Source of the DNA: Rhynchonema sp. JSB1_4
Lineage: Eukaryota > Nematoda > Chromadorea > Monhysterida > Xyalidae
Reading direction: 5' to 3'
NCBI GenBank assembly: GCA_030248065.1
Contig: JASAMV010002745.1
Coordinates: forward strand, 1 to 64,000
Length of the DNA: 64,000 nucleotides
Part shown: positions 23,466 through 34,700 of the stretch, in pieces
How positions within the stretch are numbered: position 1 is the stretch's first letter
Layout: each line of letters starts with the position of its first letter
Position numbers and translations under genes: made by a program
Notes under the pieces: model-generated
The model's database searches: none
What the model saw: the letters and a program-made list of their open reading frames with translations, nothing else
What the model was told of the DNA's origin: nothing

Positions 23466-25164
23466 ATGGCAATTGACAAGGTCTGGTTGATTCCGGTTGC
23501 CGGGTTTGTGACCGGTGTTGTCAGTCTGTTTGTGCCTTACGCAATTGGGGCATCCATCGGTGACATTGACGCTGTATGGCCGTACATCAGGTGGGTTCGT
23601 CGTTATCGAGTTCCCATACTGTCAAGCACGCGCTTTCTCGAGACACTAGCCATAAGAAACCACATATTTTATTGGTTGTGTGTGGTTTCGAGCATTTGCC
23701 TCGTCCCGATGTTTGTCAATCATAATTGTTTCAGTGACGGAGGCGCAAAGCCGCCAGAAAGCTGTATTTTCGGTCAGCTGCTCAACACCTTTGCTTTATT
23801 CCGTACGTTCGCGATAATTTTCGCTGATCGCAGTGAAGGAAAATTTGACGTGAAAGAAATCATCATTTTCAGTCGCTTTGTGCATGTACTTACGGCATCG
23901 CCAGATCGTCACATTCTACTGGCATCTATTGAAACGAAATGGAAAAGTCTGGCGAGGGCTCAGTCTGACACTTCTTATCATGGGTTGGGTGGCCGCACTT
24001 GGAACCAGTATGGTCGCCAACTTTCAGGTTTAATTGGTTGATCAGACCGTACCGTAAATCGTTGCACAATCGAGGTGACCTTTTCAGGAAACGTCAGTGA
24101 TCCAGGTGCACTGGGCATCAGCCATCATTGCATTCGGCCTTGGCACGATCTACATTTGGGCACAAACCGTGTATTCGTATCTGATGCGACCACGGATGCA
24201 CACAAAGTGGCTTTGTCATATCAGACTCATCATTTGCACGCTGGCAACTTGTGCGGGCATACAAAGTTGGTGATGTTTCATGTGAGCTGACAGGCGAGTT
24301 TCACAGCAGCTGCTGGTTATGCCTTGTCCTAGCATGCTGCTATCAAATCTGTGGATTGAAAGTCTCGAATCCAGTGGTAATGGAACAACCATTACGCGCA
24401 GCAGAGCTTTGTGGCAATAAATCATAGACTGTGACTACGACACTCCACTCTTTGTAAAATAGGTAGAGTTCAAAAGTTGTTCCTGCTAATGCTATTCCGA
24501 CATCCCCGCCCTGTGCAGTGTTTGTTGCGAGTCGAGTACTGAGCGCACAGAAGGCGGACGCAGCCAAACACGGACCAACGACAACAACATCGATGACAAC
24601 GACCACACGCGCTAAATATCCGTCACACTATACACCCGGCGACGTGGTGAGTGACATTGGAATGATGTTTCATTGAGCCCCATGTCAAACCGTCAGTAAT
24701 CTCGACCGTCTTGTTTCTGGTACACAACTGTTCGGAAACAACTTTTACGCTGGTGAAATTAATGACAACGTATTATCCATAAATCCTGAAGCAAGGTTGT
24801 TACCAAGCAGTCACGAACAAGACCAGACCCGGTCAACCAAATAAAGTTTGATTCACCCATTTCTTTTATGTCCACCGGTATGCATATGCTTTCATCATTC
24901 CGCCAGGGCTACGAGGCGCATCTGGCGGTGACCACAGGCGAATGGCTGCTGGTTCTCTTCTTCATGGTCTACCTGTTGACGTATGCGTACGAACTGCGAC
25001 TCACCGTGTTGCATGCGCCAAAGTTGGAATTAAAACGAAGAACGTTGAAGAAATTCGAACATCACGTGTACTGTGTGGCCGGGCATGAGAATCCGATTGT
25101 TGAAGACAATAATGGTATAACGAACCCCACGTTGCAATTGGAACCCTATGATCTGAGAGTTTGA
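23466..25164 (+). CDS. DRAM/Frag1-family six-TM protein, paralogue 2
   Basis: Exons 23466-23590, 23735-23802, 23873-24027, 24088-24265, 24519-24646 and 24907-25164 join to 303 residues. It shares 'FVTGVVSLFVPYAIG', 'DAVWPYI', 'SDGGAKPPESCIFGQ', 'YLRHRQI', 'AFGLGTIYIWAQT', 'CTLATCAGIQ' and 'GEWLLVLFFMVYLLTYAYE' with paralogue 1. All intron positions and phases are the same. The pair therefore arose by inverted duplication. Divergence is high in the extracellular Thr-rich exon 5 and in the tail. Role as for paralogue 1, by family only. Intron 5 contains MITE copy E. Confidence 0.87.
24683..24856. mobile_element. Foldback MITE, copy E
   Basis: In intron 5 of DRAM paralogue 2. Left end TGTCAAACCGTCAGTAATCT; inverted right end AATCAAACTTTATTTGGTTG. 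The interior AACAACTTTTACGCTGGTGA matches the inverted centre of copy B. Confidence 0.5.
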
Positions 25165-25944
25165 TTATAGTGCATATGTCTAAACGCATAGAATGATCAG
25201 AATGCAACGATCGCGAAGGACATCTTTGGATCGCTAGCGCCGCTGAAAACACAGCTGTTATTGGTTGATGTATGTATAGTTGCCTGGTTGCAAAAGAAAA
25301 CACTTATTACTATTTTTAAAAGAACAAAGAGCGCTTATTTCGTTTCTTTGGTTGACAGAACCGACAGAATCAAGCATTTTCTCACGACATTATTGTACGG
25401 GGGCTGAAATTCAGGTCGCCCATACTACATCTTGAAAACAATGTCACAGGGAATGGAAAGCAACTGGTTTGCTTGTCCGTTACAAGTAACAAATTGGTTA
25501 TTACAATTTCAATATTCGTAATATTAAACGAAGATCGCACCTTGATTAAAATGGTTTCAATTTCTTTGCAAGTCTCTGGTAGATGAGTTTTCCGCATTCG
25601 TATTATAAACACCCTTTGCAAGGGGTATGCAAATGATCACAGTTTTTTTGTCAAAGTGAGAAACATTCGTCCGTCATTTACGCTTCCCCCACACGACCCA
25701 GATTTACATTGTCAGCACATCCCAAAAGTTCACCGATTCTACATGTGCATGTACATATGTACATTGTGCAACTCAATCATCAAGGTTTCAATTGAGAGCG
25801 GCACGCAGTCACATATACACGCACGGAACTTGAAAATTTGACGGAGTCAAAGATATTCCGTGGTAGCGTAGTTTATTTCACTCCGTCAAGATTCGTTCCA
25901 AGTTCCGGCTTTCACACTCCTAACCAGTTTGTGATCAGAATACA
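25165..25944. other. Intergenic spacer
   Basis: Between DRAM paralogue 2 and the secreted Cys-rich gene. No supported exon. It should contain the promoter of the downstream gene. Confidence 0.4.
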
Positions 25945-27305
25945 ATGCGCCAACAATTCGCAAGAGCGTGCGTGCTGTTTGTGGTTTGCGTCAGCTGCAC
26001 GGTCGGTCACCGTGAGTTGAAGGGCCAATGGCACACGAACAAACATCAACATTTGATCGACTTGCGACCTCAACCCCAAATCAAACCACCAATGCCAACA
26101 TGGCCTGGAATAACCTATCCAATATGGCCTATTTGGCCTGGTGTGAAGCCAACAGAGACCAAAAAACGTGAGTGTTGGCCACACGCATAAGAGTGATTTC
26201 ATTTTCCACTTTCCAGCAAATTGTGAAACATCAGCTATAGCTCGTATAAATTGTCTGTGAAACGTTTCATTTTTAGATCGAGAGTGCGCTAAGAACTCAG
26301 AAATGATGAAAAAATGGATCTACTGGTGCGGCCTGTACCATCCAACTGGATGGACGGAATCAATCGGCGGTCAGTGATTGGGTAGAATTTTCGAAACGAT
26401 GTAAACGACACTTGGGTGCAAATGTCGACGTAGGCTCGGTACAAACATGAAATACTGCCTGCTGTTAGCGTAGAATGCCTCATGTTTACACCGACCTTGA
26501 AGCCCAAGTGACGTTTACGCCCTTTCGAAAATACCATCCATTGAAAGGGTAGTCAAGTTTGTCTTTGGGTATGTTTGAGTTGTGTAACGTGTATTTTCTG
26601 GCAACCAGTTTGGACTTGTTCAACACAGACGGGCGGTGCACCAGGTCATCGTCAGTTCGAATAAACACGTTAAACCAAACGACTGAGTTTCCACAGTTGA
26701 ATGCCGCAAATACGAACGTTTGTGCGGTCTATCGGAAGTGACGCAACCAGCCAAACCGGGCATTGACCCCGTGCCCCCGTTCACCTTCTGTCACAACATG
26801 ACAAATATCAACTTTTGCACCAATCATTGCAAAAAAAGAGAAGCGCTCGACAACGCTGGTCGGCACATACAGGACACGTGCGTGTTCTTGGATCGCACTT
26901 TTGCTTAAGTTTACGTTTGTGGGTTTTTTGACACCACCAGTACACAATGGGCCGCATATAAACTTCGAGGGCAAGCATAATGACAACGTCCTACAGTCCA
27001 ACTGTAGCCGTAGCCGCTTGCCCGCAGAGTTGATACGGTTGACTATCACAATGACAGCGATGGTATCAGTTGGGCTCTGGCTCATATTCAGGTCTGATCC
27101 GGAAATACATAAGTTGCGTGCAAAAGAACAAAACATTCCAGACTCAGGAAATATTTCCGTATTTAACCTGTATTCAGTCTCAATAATAACAGGAGCCATG
27201 TACGAACTTACTTTCAGGTGCGTTGCCATCAGGAATTACTGCAAGGACGTTGAGCCGATCTGCCTCATTGAGAATGGAGACCCACACCCATGGGGCAATC
27301 TTTAG
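25945..27305 (+). CDS. Secreted Cys-rich protein, family unknown
   Basis: Exon 1 (25945-26167) has a signal peptide ('FARACVLFVVCVSCTVGH') and a Pro/Trp-rich segment with repeated 'WP' and 'PxWP'. Exon 2 (26277-26369) continues in phase with Cys and Trp. At the 3' end, an exon closing at 26881, then 26997-27091 and 27218-27305, join in phase and are Cys-rich ('FCHNMTNINFCTNHC', 'YCKDVEPICL'), ending TAG. One to three exons between 26370 and about 26700 exist, but their boundaries could not be settled because no combination gave consistent phase. The 26997 exon adds a hydrophobic stretch ('MTAMVSVGLWLIF') near the C-terminus, odd for a soluble secreted protein. No family recognised. Confidence 0.55.
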
Positions 27306-28789
27306 ACACAACAAATGTGACTGGATAAATTTTTTTTATCACTCATCACTGCGTGACATGTATAGTCCAGCCACGAACTCATGAGACGACTATTTTGAAA
27401 TCGACTTGAACGGATCCAATAATGTCCCGGTTCCACGCATTTCGGAAATGAAAGAAACAGAAACGCATGTATTTTTTTAAAAACACGCTCTCCACCTCGG
27501 TGCGTAAATTCCCTTTTGACTCCCAAAACATTTGTGTGTTGAACGACGTTGCTGTTCGCGTAAGCACGCAACAAAATTGAGGTCAGCCAGCTGGAACTTG
27601 TCATCCATGTCTCTCGGCCCAATCTCTTTCTTTTGTTTGCGAAAACACGTGTAACCGGCGCATTTTTGAATCTATCAGCAAGCTTTAAAGAGTCGTCTCA
27701 TGAGCACGTGGTTGGACTATACGTGGCATTTCTCGTGATGTATAGCACACGTGCAACACTCAATACCGTGCGTTAGTATGGTTCATCGCCAGGACTTTAT
27801 GATAAATGTGCTGATATGTAATAGCATTCGCATGGCAGCTTTGGTCACTTCCATTTCATGCGCCTTCGGTGTTGATCTACTTATTTTAGCCATTTGGGGC
27901 TCATGTATTATTGCTTCATTTGACGAAAAGACTTGACGCCATGATCTGACGACAAAACTATTAGCCCTCGTTCAGACTGATTTTCAAATAGCAAATTACC
28001 TGTGGTCGGCGTTATTGCTCACAATTCACGCTTCGGTTAATAATTTACTTGCGCTATGTAGTGCTGAAACATTACTGAATAACTACAAAGCGTGCACTGA
28101 TCAATGCACAATATTTACAAATAAAGTACAAATGGTTACAGGAACAAAGGTTGGTAATCAGCCACCAGAAAAAAACGCCGCGAGCGATAGGCACACATAT
28201 GGCCCACTTCTCACAACAGTAATCCAAAAAACAAGGTTCGTCTAATATTATCTATGACCAGAAATGCATATCAGAACGAAAATGGCCCAAAAAACAATAC
28301 ACAATACTAAATTACACAAAATAAGCTCACAGAAATGCTCAACAAGAGAACACGTGAAATTCCACTAACATTAAACATAGATGCCCGAAAATTTATAACA
28401 GCTGAACACTCCCATACGGAATTTCTACTCCATTTCTTGGTCTGTTTCATGAGCTTCGGAGAGATACGGCAGATACCAAGGAGCTGGGCTTGTGGAATGC
28501 GAATTCGAAGCAGATGCGGTCTGCGTGAAGAACATAAGGTGTCGTCAAATATTGGGATTCACTTTTTGGTGGCATCAGCACCTGTCTTGGTCGGGATCCC
28601 GATTATCAGATTTCATGAGCAAGCTTCACCCAATGTTCTGGCATCCAAAAATTACACGGTCAAGCAACCCCTCCCTCCACCACACCTGACTCTGACGCCA
28701 GCAAAGTACACACCGTCCCATTTATAGTTTCTGCCATCAAGTATAAAAGCCTCTTTGCTTTGGCATGATAACAAGTATGTGAAATGTAC
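27306..28789. other. No confident gene; 3' side of ZF-1
   Basis: Should contain the last exon of ZF-1 (minus strand), which I could not identify. The open frame at 28335-28727 (+) has no splice or domain support. Confidence 0.35.
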
Positions 28790-31700
28790 CTGTAGTTTCA
28801 CCATTTTCGCTCCGTGATCAGCGTGATATTTCTTCAGATGCTGCTTGCCGTGCGTCATATTTGCGAAATACGTCTGCTGACAAGTATCACATTGCAGGGT
28901 TTTGCCCGCCCTGGGCATCATGTATGGTGGAATGGTGATGCAGGTAAATGACTTGCTGATGACAAATGGGACACGACCGCATTCGCGATTGGAAATCGTG
29001 ACGTTTGATTGGGTTGGGTATCAGGTCGGACTGTGGATGAAAAACGGTATCGGCTGATGCTGGGTCGGTCTAAAGGTCCTGAGCTAGGTGTAAATGACGA
29101 AATCGTCTACCATACAGAGCATCGCAGCAGAATCCATGACTGTGCATTGACTTCTCGGCATCTGGCAAACTGATGGATTGGAGCGCACAACCAAACAAAA
29201 CTAAAGTCGGCGCAAATTAGATGCTGCTTTTATCCGGTGTGAAATACAGAATGAATCATACATTCTCGTCCATCGGAGGTATTCCTCTCCTTCCCCCGCC
29301 GCAGAGGGCTGAAAACAGAAATTGTCCTAAAATGGCGGGACCATGTCTAAATCGTCTTATCTCTCACACAGGCATCTTCGTCCCGTCTACCATCAAACTC
29401 GTCATCGTTTGCAACAGATCATTGTCAGCAGCCTGATCACTCGTTTGCCCATTCCATTTTGTCCTGCCCATTCAGTCATCACCACGCGCCGATTAGTTCT
29501 CCCGAGTATGCACGTCGACACACGTTTCTTCTCGTGTGGCCTTTTCTTCTTCTGCTGTCTTCCTTTTCTGCGCTTCATTCGTCGACGTGGACGACACGAG
29601 ATTGGAATGCAGGGTCTTTTCTTGGGACATTTGATGTATTTAGGCGATGGTTCTTCGGGTACCCTTGACGACTTCGGGCGGGATTCCGGAAGCGGGATCT
29701 TTGTTGGGGTCAGGGGAGGGGTCTCGTCGGCCATTTGCACTTCACAAACATAATTCAGCAGCCACTTTTCATCTTCCTTTATTTCTTTCTTCAAACTCTT
29801 TTCTTTTCTGTCCTCAAAATCACAATCCCTGATGGCCGCAAGGGAGGGATCAAGCCATGGGCGTTTGGCACTGAGGGGTTCATCGCACGCCATGGCCAAT
29901 TTGGTGGCATGACACACTGGCCACATCACGTATTGAAGTTTGGCTTCAACGAAAAACGCGTAGATCGTCTTATGGGCACCTTTCATGTACTTCGCCTCAG
30001 ACCCATGCACATACGGCCACAAATTGAAATCGAAAAACTCGGCTGCCTGGCCTTCCCATCGGTCATTCCAACATCGACGCAACACGCACAGGATTTCGTG
30101 CACCAAATTTGTCGGCGTCACGTCCTCTTCTGGCACCGCGACACATTTCTGTTTCACTTCTTTCAACATCGACAAAACGTCACTTCGATCGTATTTCACA
30201 TATACATCTTCTTTCTTCACCCCATCTAACTTTGCGCGATACGAAAACTCTTCTTGCTTTTCATCTTCTTTTTTCTCATTCTTCTCGGAAAAACCATTTT
30301 TCAACGGTCCAATGTCCACCAACAGCAAACTCATTGTTGGGCCACGCGCTTGGTGCGAGGGTGTCACGAGGACTACCCTGCAGGTTACCACCAGTCGGCG
30401 CAAATTAGATGCTGCTTTTATCCGGTGTGAAATACAGAATGAATCATACAATATCGATCGGTCCTAGATACGGAATATGGAATATTCCTACTCTAAGATG
30501 ATAAGAGCGACACAAACGTACCGCAACGTCGTCACCTTCGATCGGCAGAATGCGAGCGCCGATATTCTGATGCCATTTGTTCAGATGATGACGCGCACGG
30601 ATTTGTGTGGTGAAATATGTTTGTGGACACGTGTCGCATTTGAGTGATTTGCCAACGGGATTGTGCACCTGTCCTTGACAACCAGTGTGACCGCAGATGG
30701 GGCACTTGTGACGAGTTGGCTTCGCTTCCGTCATCTAAAAACTCGCCCATTTAAACGGCGTGCAGCAAGTGAAGTTTGGTGTTTGGGGGACGATTCAGTG
30801 TTTGCGTGTTGGTGTGCGGTTTTTCCTGATGTGTGTGTATGTTCGGATTTCGGACATACATAGCTCACGAAAAACTACAATTTAAAATGTTCGAATTTGA
30901 ACTACCCGGTACCTTGACAATCTTGCCGGCCATGGTCATGATGTGAGCCGGTCGCTCGTCAGTATGCCATCTGTCCATGTGTGCCCTGGCCCTGGTCAGT
31001 GTTGCAAAGTACGTTTTCGGACAGGTGCTGCATTGGTAGGACTTGCCATCAGGGTTGTGCATTCGTTTGTGTGTCCACGTGGCCAGACTGTTGCAGATAC
31101 GACATCGTTTGTAAGGCGAATAGGTCTCTGCATCAACCGACCGCGGTGCATTGCGCTTGTTCACAACATCGGTGTCGTGATGACTGCGTTTTGATGGCGA
31201 CAGGGGGATTTTGTCAGTTGGGTGGCGTTTTGATGCATCTTTGGTGGTTTTGTGCGTGACGGGCTATAAATGAGCGGGAGCTAAATACATTCAGGCGGGA
31301 ATGAAACTGGAGGCTGGGTTCAGATCGGACCAGCCTTGGTTACAGTTATTTTTAATTTTCTTGGATGTATGCATAACTTATTCCGATGTCACCAATTTCG
31401 AACAGCACAAAAGGTACTTGTCAGCTGACTGGGAAGATCTTTTAGGCTGGTTAAACTCGGGGCATCACCAAATCCTAAAAATACAATTAAGTAAAAGGTC
31501 ATAATATGGTGACCGACGCTGACCCAAGCCTATAGATTGCCAGATTTGATGACCAGTATTATTGTTTGTTTCCAAACGGACCTTAGAACATCTAAATCAG
31601 AACACCAACGGGCTTCGCAGGTTTCGACGGCGTCACATGCTTTAGTTGTTTGTGTTTCCACAAGCTGCTGTTGTGCACGAAATAACACGGCGGATCACAT

Positions 31701-34700
31701 ATGGTGCATCGGTGCCTCTTCTTGGCCGCTTTGTCGCTTTTTCGTGGTTGCGATAAAATTTTCGCAACTTTGCCGGTTGAGGTCTGAAAAACCAGGCAAG
31801 ATCTGGCTATATCCGGGTACCCTAATTATGGAATGCCACAAAACAAACAGTTTTCTGCTCAGCATGTTTTTGTCGTTTGTGGTCGTTCAAGCTGCTTTGC
31901 CTGTGAGCAAACGTTTTCTGCGGCTCACACATCGTGCGCGTGAACTTGTTCAGACGTGAACCAAGAGGCAATGGATCAGGTTCATTTTGGTTCGTGCTTA
32001 TCACGCGTGGCGGCGAATCCTGACATAGTGCAATTTGAGATATAATTTTTGTCATCACTGGATTGCTATTACCGAATTGAACAATTCAGCTACCGATCTG
32101 AACAAGTTTACATGAGAAAGCGGTGACGCGGCTCAAGCTCAATGCAGGTGCACTAAACATCATGTCGTATGAAACTATCTGTTTGACTCAAAATGTTGAT
32201 TGTAGCGGGCGCGGATAAAAGTGCCGTCAGTTCGTTGGTTGGTTTGGTTTATTGCTCTCAGTGACGCATAAAATCATGCACATAAATTAGTGATAGAAGC
32301 AAAGTTACAAGACCGGGTGGGACAATTACGGAAATGAAAATAGTTACAACACTGGTTATAACAAAACCACAGCAAATAAAAGCTACAAAAAGCGCCAAGG
32401 AGAGAGAAAGATCACGGACATCAGGACAGATCACAGGACAAGTTAACAGAACTGAAAATTATGCATTAATCCTCGTCCTCGTCAAACGACAAATGTCGGA
32501 CAAATCCATATTGTCAACAGTCCAGAACAGATGGTGGGTTGGTGATTGTCCGTCACTTCCGTGTACCACCATTTAGCGACGTGGCTGGCGTCCCCAGGCT
32601 GACGTGAATGCGTATCGAACGAGACATCGCCATATACATCCCGTTGACCGCATCCGGACGCGGTGGCGATAGAGCCCGCCGTCAGTTCGTTGAGTCACGT
32701 GACCAGCCAAAAGAACAACTACAGATCGGGCTTTATCGCACACACAGGCTCACGCAAAGCAATACACAAAGAAAAGCAATTGCAATTGTTTTGGTCGACA
32801 AAAATTAAACCCAACCGCGCGCACTGGTATGCGTTCGAATATTTTCTCGAGTGGATCCTGTTGTTCAGTAACACCCAGTGCGCAATGCGCTGATTGGTTG
32901 GACTGATAATTGAATGCAAATTCGGACGCGCTGGCAAATGAGGGTGCTGGTTGCTGAAGGGGAACGAAAACTGTTGTAAACTGAGAAACGTTCCCAAAAA
33001 CGTTTGACACTTTATCCCATATGCGTGGCCTGATCGTCCGGTACTGCGCAGCGCACGCAACCTGTTGTATTCATACGAAATCCTTGCAGGGCTTGGGACT
33101 GCCAAGAGCTTTATGAGCTTTGCGGATAAGTCAACGCGGCTGTAAAAATCTCCACAAAGATGTGCGTGCACTGAGAGGTCGCGGCGTAGCGTATGATTGT
33201 GAGCCGCTATTATGCTATCACGCTCATTTGTGAATGGCTGCACCTTTGGCGCGCACGACGACGACAAACAATAGAAATAAAAAACAAATATCGGCACCTG
33301 CAACAATCGCTCAATGATGGTCATCTGGTCCAAATCTTCACCCGTTTCTGTTTCCGGGACCGATTCACACAAGCCCGGATGTCCCTCTGATGCCCTCACT
33401 TCACACTTGACTATACCTGGGGGCAGCACGAGACCAGCGGGAGACGTGGCATGGCCAACAACTTCAACTGAACAAAAAGCTGTCATTGCCAAAGAGTGCA
33501 CGAAGGTTATTAGAATACCGTTTCAAGGTGATGCTCAACCAACAGGGCATGTCCAACTCCGGAGTGGTCGTATTCGAACGAGAGCTCGGCTCGGTGCCAG
33601 TCGATTCGGATGGCGTGCCACAGTCGGACATCTGCAATCAAACAATAGCTTGGCACATGGAACATGCTCATAATTTCAATTTTGCCGTTCACAAATGATA
33701 TGGCCGGGTAACAACTTGTTGATTGGGTCAGATCGTTGCTGATGTACTGATTCTACCAAAGTTGTTCCCACACAGTCAGCACGAACATGCGAAATACAAA
33801 AGGTCGCATGACAAAGACAAGACTCCCACCAAGTCTGGCTGATATCGTTGACAAAACACCATGTGTGAACATTTGTCCAGGACCGGACACGAAATTTGGT
33901 TGCGTTGAGTGTGGGTACTTCGTTTTATCCAGTGCTTGTTTCATTTTGAAAAGCACTTTTATCAAGCGTTTATTTTGAATTTGATAGCCTTTGAAACAAA
34001 TCCCATGCAAGATGCAAAATGTGAGCATGCGCGGAGCGCGCGAAAATTTGGCACTTTTTTGAACGCGTGAGGCGTGACCATAAATATCCCGTGCCCATCA
34101 ATTTCCATGGACATTTAACGCGCGAAAAGCGCAATTTTTTGGATTTTTAAGGGTCCCATTAGAATGAAAATCCTGTGATCTGGGATCCGTTTTTCTTCTT
34201 ATCCAAAACGTTGGGGCCCCCCTTCAGGGCCATTTTGACCAGATGGAGCCAAAAAACTGACCAGTGTGCAATCCTGATACGCCCCAGCTGGGCCGGCACC
34301 CTACCTGGGTGCGGGTGGGCAGGCAAGAGTCTACCTGTAGCCAGTGGTGTAGCTACCCAGGCGGGGCGGCAACCTACTGTACCACCCAAAATGCGGGGCG
34401 GCAACCTACCTACTGTACCAGCCGAGCTAGGGGGGGGGGTCGTACCACTTGGGGGGGGGGGGTCATCTGGAAACCGAAATTTTTTATGTCTAAATACTGA
34501 AGAAAATGTGGCCTAAAACACTAATTTCGCGCGCAGCGCGCGATTTTTCGCCTATTTTCAGACAAATATGCTAATTTTATGCAATTTTAAGCCAAAAATG
34601 AATGTTTTGTGTGAAAAGTTAGGTGGGGCGGCAACCTACCTACTGTACCAGGGGAGGGGCGGCAACCTACCTACTGTACCAGGCGAGGGGCGGCAACCTA

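Noticed and set aside
21362..24280. TGATGTTTCA at the donors of DRAM intron 4 as independent motif copies
   Set aside because: Partly: the two may be similar because the paralogues share ancestry, so they count as one event when judging enrichment.
29735..30467. Plus-strand open frames of 99-164 codons
   Set aside because: They are antisense shadows of the nested minus-strand ORF.
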